DNA of 64,000 bases, taken from assembly GCF_040932435.1 (NCBI RefSeq), contig NZ_JBFQGA010000009.1, positions 171,966-235,965 of the forward strand. Direction: 5' to 3'. This DNA is from Kluyvera sp040932435 (lineage in GTDB: Bacteria; Pseudomonadota; Gammaproteobacteria; Enterobacterales; Enterobacteriaceae). The position numbers and the translations under genes are program-made. A model generated the notes under the pieces. It was not told where the DNA came from. It saw only the letters and a program-made list of their open reading frames with translations, and did not search any database. This document shows, piece by piece, positions 52,578-62,707 of this stretch (within the stretch, counting starts at the first letter, position 1; each line of letters opens with the position of its first letter).

Positions 52578-52739
52578 TTTCCCTCACCACGCTAAAAGTC
52601 ATAAGTAATAACTGTGGATATCGGTTTTATCATTCAGTGACACGCGCCGCAATGTCTAAAACGGATGACCCGTAAAATGCGGCCCCCATCACACAATACA
52701 TTCTTCCATCCTGCCGCCGCTAAACCGACAAAATGGCTG

Positions 52740-53432
52740 TCAGGCGAACCGTTTAGCCCGGCTAACCTTCGTCCATTCCGGATTTGCACAACGCGGGCAC
52801 AATTGACGGTCGCCCGCCTTCAGGCGCGTTACGTAGCTACATTTTGTACAGGCATACTCGGCAGGCTCTGGTGCGACCTGATACCGCTGAACAAAGCTTT
52901 GCGGCAGAATGCACAGGCCCGGCTTTACGTCGTCATCGGGATAGTAGAACACGCTAATCTGGCCATTGGTTTCCATGATAGCCAAGCGGATTTGTCCGAG
53001 TTGCTCAATGCTATTGAGGCGTAGCTCCATGAAAAATTCCAGCTCCGTCATATTGGCTTTGCGCAAATTTTCCCAAGCCAGCTGCCCCTCTTCCACAATG
53101 ACGATGGCTTTCCCTTCCAGTAAATCCTGCAATTTTTCACTTTTTGCCATCAGCCACATCACCAGCCGATACAGCAGTGCAAGGCAGACAAAAACCACCA
53201 ATACGGGCACCAGCGGCACATCGTCATAAAACGCCACGTCCCCTGCCGCCGAACCCAGCGTGAGGATAATCAGCACTTCAAAAAGCGACATCTGCCGAAC
53301 ACCGCGTCGGCCAGTCATTTTGAGGAACAGAAAGACCAGTAGGAAAGTAAATAGAGTTCGCAGCGCCACCTCACCTAAAAATTCGGGCGGGACTTTATCA
53401 AATGCCATCCGATGAAGATCAAACGCTTTCAT
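52740..53432 (-). CDS. ycaP: YcaP, DUF421 inner-membrane protein
   Basis: A 230-residue protein (same as E. coli). Three hydrophobic segments (about 22-40, 50-66 and 72-93) are followed by the DUF421 soluble domain with the NLRKANMTELEFFMELRLNS region. A C-terminal zinc-ribbon-like pair CTKC and CPRC lies at about 195-217. Its function is unknown. It diverges from ycaO across 127 bases. Confidence 0.92.
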   Translation of the reverse strand: MKAFDLHRMAFDKVPPEFLGEVALRTLFTFLLVFLFLKMTGRRGVRQMSLFEVLIILTLGSAAGDVAFYDDVPLVPVLVVFVCLALLYRLVMWLMAKSEKLQDLLEGKAIVIVEEGQLAWENLRKANMTELEFFMELRLNSIEQLGQIRLAIMETNGQISVFYYPDDDVKPGLCILPQSFVQRYQVAPEPAEYACTKCSYVTRLKAGDRQLCPRCANPEWTKVSRAKRFA

Positions 53433-53559
53433 GTTTTCAATGCCTTAACGGGAGGTTGTTCCCTTAAGCATAGCCCCGCCTTTTATTTTCGCCGGAGATA
53501 GCACCTGTCACGCAAAACCCGTATCATTGCGCGCTTTCCGTACGACAAAAGAGATTGCT

Positions 53560-55320
53560 ATGACGCAGACCTATATACCCGGCAAAGATGCCGCGCTGGA
53601 AGATTCCATCGCCCGCTTCCAGCAAAAGCTGCTCGACCTCGGTTTCGATATTGAAGAAGCCTCTTGGTTGAATCCTGTACCTAACGTCTGGTCAGTACAT
53701 ATTCGCGATAAAGCCTGTTCCTTATGCTTTACCAACGGTAAAGGCGCGACTAAAAAAGCGGCGCTGGCCTCAGCGCTGGGTGAATATTTCGAGCGCCTGT
53801 CTACCAACTATTTCTTCGCTGACTTCTGGTTAGGTGAAGAAATTGCCAACGGGCCATTCGTGCATTATCCGAACGAAAAATGGTTCCCGCTGACCGAAGA
53901 TGACGAAGTGCCGGAAGGTCTGCTCGATGCTCGTCTGCGTGCGTTCTACGATCCTGACGATCAGTTAAGCGCAAGTATGCTGGTCGATCTGCAATCCGGT
54001 AACGACGATCGCGGCGTATGCGGCCTGCCGTTCACCCGTCAGTCTGATGATAAGACCATCTACATTCCGATGAACATCGTCGCTAACCTGTACGTGTCTA
54101 ACGGCATGTCTGCGGGTAATACCCGTAATGAAGCGCGCGTTCAGGGTCTGTCAGAAGTATTCGAACGCCACGTGAAAAACCGCATTATTGCGGAAAGCAT
54201 CAGCCTGCCGGAGATCCCAGCCGAAGTGCTGGCTCGCTATCCGGGTGTGGTGGAATCCATTAAAACGCTGGAAGATGAAGGTTTCCCAATCTTCGCTTAC
54301 GACGGTTCGCTGGGCGGTAAATATCCGGTTATCTGCGTAGTACTGTTCAACCCAGAAAACGGTACCTGCTTCGCCTCCTTCGGCGCGCACCCGGACTTTG
54401 GCGTGGCGCTGGAGCGTACCGTCACAGAACTGCTGCAGGGTCGTGGTCTGAAAGATCTCGACGTGTTCACCCCGCCAACCTTCGATGACGAAGAAGTTGC
54501 CGAACACACCAACCTCGAAACCCACTTCATCGATTCCAGCGGTTCTATCTCTTGGGATCTGTTCAAGCAGGACGCTGACTATCCGTTCGCTGACTGGAAC
54601 TTCTCCGGTACCACTGAAGAAGAGTTCGCGACCCTGATGGCTATCTTCAAAGAAGAAGATAAAGAAGTGTACATCGCCGACTATGAGCACCTGAGCGTTT
54701 ACGCTTGCCGCATCATCGTGCCGGGTATGTCCGACATTTATCCGGCTGAAGACCTGTGGCTGGCGAATAACAATATGGGCAGCCACCTGCGCGAAACCAT
54801 TCTCTCCCTGCCGGGCAGCGAGTGGGAAAAAGAAGAGTATCTGAATCTTATCGAACAGATCGATGATGAAGGTCTGGACGATTTCACCCGCGTACGCGAA
54901 CTGCTGGGCCTGGCGACGGGTTCCGACAACGGCTGGTACACCCTGCGTGTTGGTGAGCTTAAAGCTATGCTGGCACTGGCAGGCGGCGATCTTGAGCAGG
55001 CGCTGATCTGGACGGAGTGGACAATGGAGTTCAACGCTTCGGTGTTTAGCGCTGAACGCGCGAACTACTACCGTTGCCTGCAGACCCTGCTGCTGCTGTC
55101 TCAGGAAGAAGAGCGCGAGCCTTTACAGTATCTGAACGCTTTCGTACGTATGTACGGCGCGGACGCTGTCGAAGCAGCTAGCGCTGCGCTGAGCGGCGAA
55201 GAGGCATTCTATGGCCTGCAGCCGGTTGACGGTTCGTTAAAAGCCTTCCCGGCACATCAGTCGTTGTTACAGGCCTACGAAAAACTGCAGCGCGCAAAGG
55301 CTGCGTTCTGGGCTAAATAA
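53560..55320 (+). CDS. ycaO: YcaO, ATP-dependent cyclodehydratase-fold protein
   Basis: A 586-residue protein, same length as E. coli YcaO, from the start MTQTYIPGKDAALEDS (53560). The YcaO domain has the ATP-binding acidic residues in ALGEYFERLS (Glu75, Glu78) and GLSEVFERHVKNR. A C-terminal TPR-like helical region begins near residue 430. In E. coli it helps RimO methylthiolate ribosomal protein S12, and no peptide-azoline cluster surrounds it here. It ends 404 bases before focA. Confidence 0.96.
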   Translation: MTQTYIPGKDAALEDSIARFQQKLLDLGFDIEEASWLNPVPNVWSVHIRDKACSLCFTNGKGATKKAALASALGEYFERLSTNYFFADFWLGEEIANGPFVHYPNEKWFPLTEDDEVPEGLLDARLRAFYDPDDQLSASMLVDLQSGNDDRGVCGLPFTRQSDDKTIYIPMNIVANLYVSNGMSAGNTRNEARVQGLSEVFERHVKNRIIAESISLPEIPAEVLARYPGVVESIKTLEDEGFPIFAYDGSLGGKYPVICVVLFNPENGTCFASFGAHPDFGVALERTVTELLQGRGLKDLDVFTPPTFDDEEVAEHTNLETHFIDSSGSISWDLFKQDADYPFADWNFSGTTEEEFATLMAIFKEEDKEVYIADYEHLSVYACRIIVPGMSDIYPAEDLWLANNNMGSHLRETILSLPGSEWEKEEYLNLIEQIDDEGLDDFTRVRELLGLATGSDNGWYTLRVGELKAMLALAGGDLEQALIWTEWTMEFNASVFSAERANYYRCLQTLLLLSQEEEREPLQYLNAFVRMYGADAVEAASAALSGEEAFYGLQPVDGSLKAFPAHQSLLQAYEKLQRAKAAFWAK

Positions 55321-55371
55321 GACAAATCCGTAGAAATAGTAGGTTTAACCTGCAACTCTACGTTATATTAC

Positions 55372-55396
55372 GGGGCCTCTTATGAGCCCCTTTTTT
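55372..55396 (+). terminator. ycaO terminator
   Basis: GGGGCCTC pairs with GAGCCCC, with one bulged C and a TTAT loop (55372-55390), followed by six T. Confidence 0.85.
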
Positions 55397-55724
55397 ATTT
55401 CCGCGCTTCGTTTTAGTTGAGTGTGAAAATAAAGTTAAAGATAAGTAAACTCAATTATTAGTAGCTTACTTTTATTGTTAATTTCTATGATCATTACTCC
55501 ATTTTAATTAACCAGCAAAATGAAGGGTGAAGAAAATTTTCAACTGAATTTGCAAATATTAAAAATTATTTTTATCTTTATATTCAATATATTACCCTGC
55601 TTTCGCTGAAAAACCATCCGATTTGCAGGCCTATAAGCCAGGCGAGATATGATCTACATCAAATTCTCATCTATAATGCTTTGTTAGTATCTCGTCGCCG
55701 ATTAAATAAAAAGAGAGAGTTAGT
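55397..55724 (+). promoter_or_regulatory. focA-pflB anaerobic control region with FNR box
   Basis: A very AT-rich stretch with no gene. ATGAT-CTAC-ATCAA (55649-55662) differs from the FNR consensus TTGAT-N4-ATCAA at one base. A -10-like TAGTAT (55685-55690) would place the start near 55697, about 41.5 bases from the FNR centre, typical of a class II FNR promoter; TATAAT at 55672-55677 is another possible -10. In E. coli this promoter also needs ArcA and IHF, whose sites I cannot assign here. Confidence 0.8.
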
Positions 55725-56582
55725 GTGAAAGCTGACAACCCTTTTGATCTACTTCTCCCTGCTGCAATGGCAAAAGTTGCCGAAGAAGCAGGTGTCTATA
55801 AAGCAACCAAGCATCCGCTGAAAACCTTTTATCTGGCGATTACTGCGGGCGTCTTCATCTCGATTGCTTTTGTGTTTTACATTACAGCCACCACAGGTAC
55901 AGCTGGCATGCCGTTTGGCATTGCGAAATTGATTGGTGGTATCTGCTTCTCACTAGGCCTCATTCTTTGCGTTATTTGTGGTGCCGACCTCTTCACTTCG
56001 ACCGTACTTATCGTAGTTGCGAAAGCCAGCGGCCGAATCACTTGGGGTCAACTGGCAAAAAACTGGCTCAACGTCTATGTTGGTAACCTGATTGGCTGCC
56101 TGATATTCGTGCTGCTGATGTGGCTGTCTGGTGAATATATGACAGCGAACGGCGGATGGGGGCTAAACGTCCTGCAAACCGCTGACCACAAAATGCACCA
56201 TACATTTATTGAAGCCGTTGCTCTCGGCATCCTAGCAAACCTGATGGTCTGCTTGGCAGTCTGGATGAGCTACTCTGGCCGCAGCTTGATGGATAAAGCC
56301 ATGATTATGGTTTTACCGGTTGCCATGTTCGTTGCCAGCGGTTTTGAGCACAGTATTGCCAACATGTTTATGATCCCGATGGGTATCGTTGTACGCAATT
56401 TTGCTAGCCCGGAATTCTGGACCGCTGTCGGTTCTTCTCCGGAAAGTTTCTCTCACCTAACCGTGATGAACTTCATCACCGATAACCTGATTCCCGTCAC
56501 TATCGGGAACATTATCGGCGGCGGTTTGCTGGTTGGGTTGACATACTGGGTCATTTATCTGCGTGGCGGTGACCGTCATTAA
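55725..56582 (+). CDS. focA: Formate channel FocA
   Basis: A 285-residue pentameric inner-membrane channel of the FNT family, same length as E. coli, starting with GTG (MKADNPFDLLLPAAMA) after GAGAGAG. Six membrane helices form the pore, with family signatures KATKHPLKTFYLAITAGVF (helix 1 region) and the gating His in ASGFEHSIANMFMIP. It exports formate during fermentation and may import it later. It is co-transcribed with pflB, 54 bases downstream. Confidence 0.98.
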   Translation: MKADNPFDLLLPAAMAKVAEEAGVYKATKHPLKTFYLAITAGVFISIAFVFYITATTGTAGMPFGIAKLIGGICFSLGLILCVICGADLFTSTVLIVVAKASGRITWGQLAKNWLNVYVGNLIGCLIFVLLMWLSGEYMTANGGWGLNVLQTADHKMHHTFIEAVALGILANLMVCLAVWMSYSGRSLMDKAMIMVLPVAMFVASGFEHSIANMFMIPMGIVVRNFASPEFWTAVGSSPESFSHLTVMNFITDNLIPVTIGNIIGGGLLVGLTYWVIYLRGGDRH

Positions 56583-56636
56583 TTGATAGTTGCTCCAAGC
56601 AGTAAAGAAAAGTCCACTTAAGAAGGTAGGTGTTAC

Positions 56637-58919
56637 ATGTCCGAACTTAATGAAAAGTTAGCCACAGCCTGGGAAGGTTTTACCAAAGGTGACTGGCAGA
56701 ATGAAGTAAACTTACGTGACTTCATCCAGAAAAACTACACTCCGTATGAGGGTGACGAGTCCTTCCTGGCTGGCGCAACTGATGCGACCACTAAGCTGTG
56801 GGACAACGTTATGGAAGGCGTTAAACTGGAAAACCGCACTCACGCGCCAGTTGACTTTGACACCTCCGTTGCATCTACCATCACTTCCCATGACGCTGGC
56901 TACATCAACAAAGCGCTGGAAAAAATTGTTGGTCTGCAGACTGAAGCTCCGCTGAAACGTGCTCTGATTCCGTTCGGCGGCATCAAAATGATCGAGAACT
57001 CCTGCAAAGCGTACAACCGCGAAATGGATCCTCAGATCAAAAAAATCTTCACCGAATACCGTAAAACCCACAACCAAGGCGTATTCGATGTCTACACCAA
57101 AGACATCCTGAACTGCCGTAAATCTGGCGTTCTGACTGGTCTGCCAGATGCATATGGCCGTGGTCGTATCATCGGTGACTACCGTCGTATCGCCGTATAC
57201 GGTATCGACTTCCTGATGAAAGACAAATACGCACAGTTCCTGTCTCTGCAATCTGACATGGAAAACGGCGTAAACCTGGAAGCGACTATCCGTCTGCGTG
57301 AAGAAATCGCTGAACAGCACCGCGCACTGGGTCAGATCAAAGAAATGGCTGCTAAATATGGCTGCGATATCTCTGGTCCTGCTACCAACGCTCAGGAAGC
57401 TATTCAGTGGACTTACTTCGGCTACCTGGCCGCTGTTAAATCTCAGAACGGCGCTGCAATGTCCTTCGGTCGTACTTCCAGCTTCCTGGATATCTACATC
57501 GAACGTGACCTGAAAGCTGGCAAAATCACCGAGCTTGATGCTCAGGAAATGATTGACCACCTGGTCATGAAACTGCGTATGGTTCGCTTCCTGCGTACCC
57601 CTGAGTATGATGAACTGTTCTCCGGTGACCCAATCTGGGCAACTGAATCCATCGCCGGTATGGGCGTTGATGGCCGTACCCTGGTTACCAAAAACAGCTT
57701 CCGCTTCCTGAACACCCTGTACACCATGGGTCCTTCTCCAGAGCCGAACATCACCGTTCTGTGGTCTGAAAAACTGCCACTGGCGTTCAAAAAATACGCG
57801 GCTAAAGTGTCCATCGATACCTCTTCTCTGCAGTACGAGAACGATGACCTGATGCGTCCTGACTTTAACAACGATGACTACGCTATCGCTTGCTGCGTAA
57901 GCCCAATGATCGTTGGTAAACAAATGCAGTTCTTCGGTGCTCGTGCAAACCTGGCGAAAACCATGCTGTACGCAATCAACGGCGGCGTTGATGAAAAACT
58001 GAAAATGCAGGTTGGTCCTAAATCTGAACCAATCAAAGGTGATCTCCTGAACTTCGACGAAGTGATGGATCGTATGGATCACTTTATGGATTGGCTGGCT
58101 AAACAGTACGTCACCGCGCTGAACGTCATTCACTACATGCATGACAAATACAGCTACGAAGCGTCTCTGATGGCTCTGCACGACCGTGACGTTATCCGCA
58201 CCATGGCGTGTGGTATCGCAGGTCTGTCCGTTGCTGCTGACTCCCTGTCTGCAATCAAATATGCGAAAGTTAAACCAATTCGTGACGAAGACGGTCTGGC
58301 TATCGACTTCGCAATCGAAGGCGAATATCCGCAGTTTGGTAACAACGACCCACGTGTAGATGACATGGCCGTTGACCTGGTAGAACGTTTCATGAAGAAA
58401 ATTCAGAAACTGACTATGTACCGCAACGCTATCCCAACTCAGTCTGTTCTGACCATCACCTCTAACGTGGTTTATGGTAAGAAAACGGGTAACACCCCAG
58501 ATGGTCGTCGCGCAGGCGCTCCGTTCGGTCCAGGTGCTAACCCAATGCACGGTCGTGACCAGAAAGGTGCTGTTGCCTCTCTGACTTCCGTTGCTAAACT
58601 GCCGTTTGCTTACGCTAAAGATGGTATCTCTTACACCTTCTCTATCGTTCCTAACGCACTGGGTAAAGACGACGACGTTCGTAAAACCAACCTGGCAGGC
58701 CTGATGGATGGTTACTTCCATCACGAAGCGTCTATCGAAGGCGGTCAGCACCTGAACGTTAACGTTATGAACCGCGAAATGCTGCTCGACGCAATGGAAA
58801 ACCCGGAAAAATATCCGCAGCTGACCATTCGTGTATCTGGCTACGCAGTACGTTTTAACTCCCTGACTAAAGAACAGCAGCAGGACGTTATCACCCGTAC
58901 CTTCACTCAATCTATCTAA
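56637..58919 (+). CDS. pflB: Pyruvate formate-lyase
   Basis: A 760-residue glycyl radical enzyme, equal to E. coli PflB. It splits pyruvate with CoA into acetyl-CoA and formate without oxygen. The active-site cysteines Cys419-Cys420 lie in AIACCVSPM and the radical Gly735 in RVSGYAVRF near the C-terminus, numbered with the initiator Met. Its extreme codon bias creates a long open frame on the other strand. Preceded by a good ribosome site (AAGGTAGGTG). PflA, encoded 205 bases downstream, generates the radical. Confidence 0.99.
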   Translation: MSELNEKLATAWEGFTKGDWQNEVNLRDFIQKNYTPYEGDESFLAGATDATTKLWDNVMEGVKLENRTHAPVDFDTSVASTITSHDAGYINKALEKIVGLQTEAPLKRALIPFGGIKMIENSCKAYNREMDPQIKKIFTEYRKTHNQGVFDVYTKDILNCRKSGVLTGLPDAYGRGRIIGDYRRIAVYGIDFLMKDKYAQFLSLQSDMENGVNLEATIRLREEIAEQHRALGQIKEMAAKYGCDISGPATNAQEAIQWTYFGYLAAVKSQNGAAMSFGRTSSFLDIYIERDLKAGKITELDAQEMIDHLVMKLRMVRFLRTPEYDELFSGDPIWATESIAGMGVDGRTLVTKNSFRFLNTLYTMGPSPEPNITVLWSEKLPLAFKKYAAKVSIDTSSLQYENDDLMRPDFNNDDYAIACCVSPMIVGKQMQFFGARANLAKTMLYAINGGVDEKLKMQVGPKSEPIKGDLLNFDEVMDRMDHFMDWLAKQYVTALNVIHYMHDKYSYEASLMALHDRDVIRTMACGIAGLSVAADSLSAIKYAKVKPIRDEDGLAIDFAIEGEYPQFGNNDPRVDDMAVDLVERFMKKIQKLTMYRNAIPTQSVLTITSNVVYGKKTGNTPDGRRAGAPFGPGANPMHGRDQKGAVASLTSVAKLPFAYAKDGISYTFSIVPNALGKDDDVRKTNLAGLMDGYFHHEASIEGGQHLNVNVMNREMLLDAMENPEKYPQLTIRVSGYAVRFNSLTKEQQQDVITRTFTQSI

Positions 58920-58957
58920 TAGATTTGACTGAAATCGCGATTAAAAACGCGTAAAAT

Positions 58958-58986
58958 AAAGGCTCCACTTCGGTGGGGCCTTTCTT
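58958..58986 (+). terminator. pflB terminator
   Basis: AAAGGCTCCAC (58958-58968) pairs with GTGGGGCCTTT (58973-58983) around TTCG, and a short T-rich tract follows. Confidence 0.88.
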
Positions 58987-59124
58987 ATAAGCAACACTCG
59001 CTGAGTGGATTTTGCCTGCTGACTTCTATAATCAGGTTAACACGCAAAATAAACTCGACGCGGCTTTATAACCGTGCTCGCAAACCTGGCTGTAAAGCCG
59101 GGAAGAACTGGAGATAACACCGCA

Positions 59125-59865
59125 ATGTCTGTAATTGGTCGTATTCACTCCTTTGAGTCCTGTGGCACCGTTGATGGCCCAGGCATCCGTTTTATTACCT
59201 TCTTCCAGGGCTGCCTGATGCGCTGCCTGTACTGCCACAACCGTGACACATGGGATACCCACGGCGGTAAAGAGATAACCGTTGAAGAGCTGATGAAAGA
59301 GGTGGTGACCTATCGCCACTTTATGAACGCGTCCGGCGGCGGCGTTACCGCATCCGGCGGCGAAGCTATTCTGCAGGCTGAATTCGTACGTGACTGGTTC
59401 CGCGCTTGCCATAAAGAAGGCATTCATACCTGTCTCGACACCAACGGTTTCGTGCGTCGTTACGATCCGGTGATTGATGAGCTGCTGGAAGTCACAGACT
59501 TGGTTATGCTCGATCTCAAGCAGATGAATGATGATATTCACCAGAATCTGGTCGGCGTGTCTAACCACCGCACGCTGGAGTTTTGCCGCTATTTAGCAAA
59601 CAAAAATATCAACGTCTGGATCCGTTACGTCGTCGTCCCTGGCTGGTCAGACGATGACGATTCCGCCCACCGTCTGGGCGAGTTCACACGCGATATGGGT
59701 AACGTCGAGAAGATCGAGCTGCTGCCATATCATGAGCTAGGCAAGCACAAATGGGTGGCGATGGGCGAAGAATACAAACTGGACGGCGTTCATCCGCCGA
59801 AGAAAGAGACCATGGAACGCGTCAAGGGCATCCTTGAACAGTATGGTCATAAGGTGATGTACTAA
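59125..59865 (+). CDS. pflA: Pyruvate formate-lyase activating enzyme
   Basis: A 246-residue radical SAM enzyme, same length as E. coli from MSVIGRIHSFESCG (59125). The iron-sulfur motif CLMRCLYC (Cys30, Cys34, Cys37) and the SAM-binding GGGVTASGGEA are intact. It uses SAM to place the glycyl radical on PflB. An open frame of 17 codons upstream is not conserved. It has its own short spacer after the pflB terminator, so separate transcription is likely. Confidence 0.98.
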   Translation: MSVIGRIHSFESCGTVDGPGIRFITFFQGCLMRCLYCHNRDTWDTHGGKEITVEELMKEVVTYRHFMNASGGGVTASGGEAILQAEFVRDWFRACHKEGIHTCLDTNGFVRRYDPVIDELLEVTDLVMLDLKQMNDDIHQNLVGVSNHRTLEFCRYLANKNINVWIRYVVVPGWSDDDDSAHRLGEFTRDMGNVEKIELLPYHELGKHKWVAMGEEYKLDGVHPPKKETMERVKGILEQYGHKVMY

Positions 59866-59919
59866 TCCCCTGTCCTCCTCCAGTTTTATCTGGCAAATTC
59901 AAGCGCCACCATGATGTTC

Positions 59920-59951
59920 ATAACCCGGCTTTACGCCGGGTTATCTTTTTT
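59920..59951. terminator. Bidirectional terminator between pflA and ycaM
   Basis: ATAACCCGGC (59920-59929) pairs with GCCGGGTTAT (59935-59944), followed by CTTTTTT on the plus strand. It lies between convergent pflA and ycaM; the leftward U-tract is poor. Confidence 0.85.
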
Positions 59952-61368
59952 AACGCCTGCGCGCCAGCAGCGGGAAAATCAGCCCCAGACCTATCAGCAC
60001 GAACGGCATCGCCACGTTGAGCGACAGCTGGAAAATCCATTCCGGCGTGAATGCTGCCATTTTCGGGAAAATCCCGGTCAAGCAGGCAAACGCGGTAAAC
60101 AGGAAACACCATACGCCAACGGTCATCGCCAGCGTCCGGTTACGAATAAAAACGTACTCCGAGCGGTATTTCTGCCCCAGACGGATCACGGCGATAAAGG
60201 CGACAAACACCCACAGATAGCGCAGTGGCATCACCACCGAGTTCAGGTTCAGCAGCCATTTATACAGATTGTTCATGTCGCCAATACCCAGCGTAGGCAA
60301 CATGATCAGCAGCGCCACCAGCACCAGCGTCAGCAGATAGCCGTTTACCGGCGTGCCCGAGGCGTTGGTACGGCAGAGTTTCGCGGGAATATAGCGACTG
60401 TCGGCATCGCTCAGCAGCACCTTCAACGGCGCATCGATAGAAAACACCAGCGCGGCAATCTGCCCCAGCGTGTTGGCTATCGCGTAGACAACCATCAGGC
60501 TATTGCCTAGATCGTAGTACTCGCCAAGTTTCTGGAAAGCATAATACTGACCGTTGGCCATCAGATCATCGGGGATGTTATTGGAGTCGAACATCATGCA
60601 CATCGCCAGCGAGCCGAGGATGGCGCACAGCGCAACCATAACCGCGAGGAAAATCATGCCGCGCGGGAACTCTTTGCCCGGATTACGGGTGTTATTCACG
60701 TAAGGGGAGATTTTTTCCGCACCGCCCACGGCAAACACCAACATGGAAATGGTGGTGATGTAGGTAAAATCAAAATGGGGAATAAACGTTCGCCAGGTGA
60801 TGTTGGTAGTGGCGATTTTGACCTCGGTAATGGCCGGCGCGGTCACCGCCATAACGACATACAGCAATGACATCACGAACATGGCGATCCCAGCAATCGA
60901 TCCCACCAGCTTCAGCGATTTCATGCCCCGGGATGCCACCCACATAAAGAAGATAAACAGTACCAGCGTAAAGCTCTGCAGCGCCACTACGCCGTACTCG
61001 GTGATAAGCGAGCCATCCCCCTTCAGCGCCCAGCCCAGCGCAATCAAAATGGCCTGAGGCTTCTGGGCCAGATAAGGAATATGCACCACCCAGTAGGTCC
61101 ACGCCGCCAGATAGGCCAGCCCTGGCCCCATGGTGTTTTTAATCCACGTACTCACCCCGCCCTTGCCATCTTTGAAGGTCGAGCCTAGCTGACCGACAAT
61201 CAGCGCATACGGCGTAAAATAAAGCGCAAAGATAAAAAGCCATGAGAAGACGACCACCAACCCTTGGTTAGCGTAGTTGTTGACGACATTACCAAAGCCC
61301 CAAACCGTAATGAACGACATCAGCGCGATGTTGTACCATCGCAACTGCTTTTCTTGAGCGCTCGCCAT
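59950..61368 (-). CDS. ycaM: YcaM, APC-family amino acid transporter
   Basis: A 472-residue inner-membrane protein (476 in E. coli) with about 12 hydrophobic segments. The first has the APC-type unwound helix FITVWGFGNVVNNYANQG, and helix 6 has SMLVFAVGGAEKISPYV. It is related to GadC/AdiC-type exchangers; its substrate is not known. In E. coli ycaN and ycaK stand between ycaM and pflA; here they are absent and the two genes face each other across an 84-base spacer. Confidence 0.93.
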   Translation of the reverse strand: MASAQEKQLRWYNIALMSFITVWGFGNVVNNYANQGLVVVFSWLFIFALYFTPYALIVGQLGSTFKDGKGGVSTWIKNTMGPGLAYLAAWTYWVVHIPYLAQKPQAILIALGWALKGDGSLITEYGVVALQSFTLVLFIFFMWVASRGMKSLKLVGSIAGIAMFVMSLLYVVMAVTAPAITEVKIATTNITWRTFIPHFDFTYITTISMLVFAVGGAEKISPYVNNTRNPGKEFPRGMIFLAVMVALCAILGSLAMCMMFDSNNIPDDLMANGQYYAFQKLGEYYDLGNSLMVVYAIANTLGQIAALVFSIDAPLKVLLSDADSRYIPAKLCRTNASGTPVNGYLLTLVLVALLIMLPTLGIGDMNNLYKWLLNLNSVVMPLRYLWVFVAFIAVIRLGQKYRSEYVFIRNRTLAMTVGVWCFLFTAFACLTGIFPKMAAFTPEWIFQLSLNVAMPFVLIGLGLIFPLLARRR

Positions 61369-61522
61369 AAATTCCGTTCCTTGAATGTTATTTTCGCAAA
61401 TGCGTTATTTTTCGACGGATGATTATGCGAGCAGGCAGGGGAAAAATGGTAATACCATCGAGCAAAACTCCAACATCCCGCACATTTAATGGGGTTATTG
61501 GTTCTGAGGCAGGAGATTATAG

Positions 61523-61547
61523 GCGCGCTATTTTGAAAATAGCGCGC
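61523..61547. repeat. Perfect inverted repeat after ycaD
   Basis: GCGCGCTATTTT (61523-61534) and AAAATAGCGCGC (61536-61547) are exact complements with one base between. It starts 9 bases past the ycaD stop. There is no U-tract on the minus strand, so it may be a 3' stabilising hairpin. Confidence 0.7.
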
Positions 61548-61555
61548 TGGTAAAA

Positions 61556-62707
61556 TTATGCGTGGGCCACCGGCGTCGGATGATGTCCGGCTTTGCGCAA
61601 CAGCATCATCAGATAGATAAACGATACACTAGCAATCATGACAAAAAGCAGGTTATCGGAATAGTTTTGCATCAGCATCGCGGTGAACGTTGGGCCCACT
61701 AGACTACCAATGGTGTAGCTAAGCAGCAGCGCTTGGTTCATGGCGACCAGTTGATGATGCTCTACTTTTTCACAGGCCCAGGCCATCGCCACTGGGTAAA
61801 GCGTGAAGCCCGCTGCGCCGAGGATAAACAGCGAAGGTGCCATCATCGCCTGATTCAACATCCCGATGCAGCCAAGGATCACCACAAATACCTGCACGCG
61901 CAACACCAGCAAGCGGCCATAGCGATCTGCCAGACGACCAATCGGCCACTGTCCCAATATGCCTGCGCTGACCATCACAGCCATCCAGAAACCGATGCCC
62001 GAATCGCTTACGCCCCGATGGTTCAGGTACAGCGGCATTAGGCCGTACAGCGAACCCAGCACGATACCGGAAATAATGCAGCCATTGACACCTAAACGCG
62101 CTTGGCGAAGCTTGAACATCGGCCAGACGCGGGTGCTGCCTTCTGAGGGTTCGTTCTGCTGGTTGAGGATGCGGGTAAACAGCAGCGGCAGAATACCGGC
62201 CAGAATGACTCCGGTCATCAGCGGCAGAATAGTCGCCATATCGGTCGGCAGCTTGCTGATAATAAGCTGACCCAACACGGTGCCGATGTAATACATCATC
62301 ATATAGGCAGCCAGCAGGCGCCCACGGTTGCGGGAGGTGCCACTGCACATCAGCGCACTCTCGACCACCACCCAAATCATGGCGCAACCGACGCCAGCAA
62401 TGAAGCGCCAGAACATCCAGCTCCAGAAGCCCACCATAAAGCCTAACCCAACGCAGCCCGCCGCAAATATCAGCGACGCGATGTAATAGCTGAAGTTAAA
62501 GCCCAAGCGTTTAATCAGACGCCCGGTGAGCATAGTGCCTACCAGGTTACCGGTGAAATAGGACGAGCCGACCATCCCAACCTGCCAAGTTGGCAGATTT
62601 TCATGGGCAAGCCAAAGCGGGACGAGCGTGTTTAATACCGCGATCGCCAGCGTCAATAAGAGTAAGCCACAGAGCAATAACAGCACTGGGCGAGTATAGG
62701 TGGACAT
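61556..62707 (-). CDS. ycaD: YcaD, MFS transporter
   Basis: A 383-residue major facilitator (382 in E. coli) with 12 hydrophobic segments. The start MSTYTRPVLLLL (62707) is the family start; the frame runs 14 codons further. Features include the loop-2/3 type LTGRLIKRLGF, GRLADRYGRLL between helices 8 and 9, and a strongly conserved FTLYPVAMAWACEKVEHHQL. The substrate is unknown. It lies between ycaM and dmsC, in the same direction as both. Confidence 0.93.
   Translation of the reverse strand: MSTYTRPVLLLLCGLLLLTLAIAVLNTLVPLWLAHENLPTWQVGMVGSSYFTGNLVGTMLTGRLIKRLGFNFSYYIASLIFAAGCVGLGFMVGFWSWMFWRFIAGVGCAMIWVVVESALMCSGTSRNRGRLLAAYMMMYYIGTVLGQLIISKLPTDMATILPLMTGVILAGILPLLFTRILNQQNEPSEGSTRVWPMFKLRQARLGVNGCIISGIVLGSLYGLMPLYLNHRGVSDSGIGFWMAVMVSAGILGQWPIGRLADRYGRLLVLRVQVFVVILGCIGMLNQAMMAPSLFILGAAGFTLYPVAMAWACEKVEHHQLVAMNQALLLSYTIGSLVGPTFTAMLMQNYSDNLLFVMIASVSFIYLMMLLRKAGHHPTPVAHA

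Noticed and set aside
56712..58910. A 732-codon open frame on the minus strand, antisense to pflB
   Set aside because: It mirrors pflB with its extreme codon bias (few codons that give stops in the complement). It has no ribosome site, no recognisable domain, and a Phe/Val/His-rich composition typical of antisense frames.
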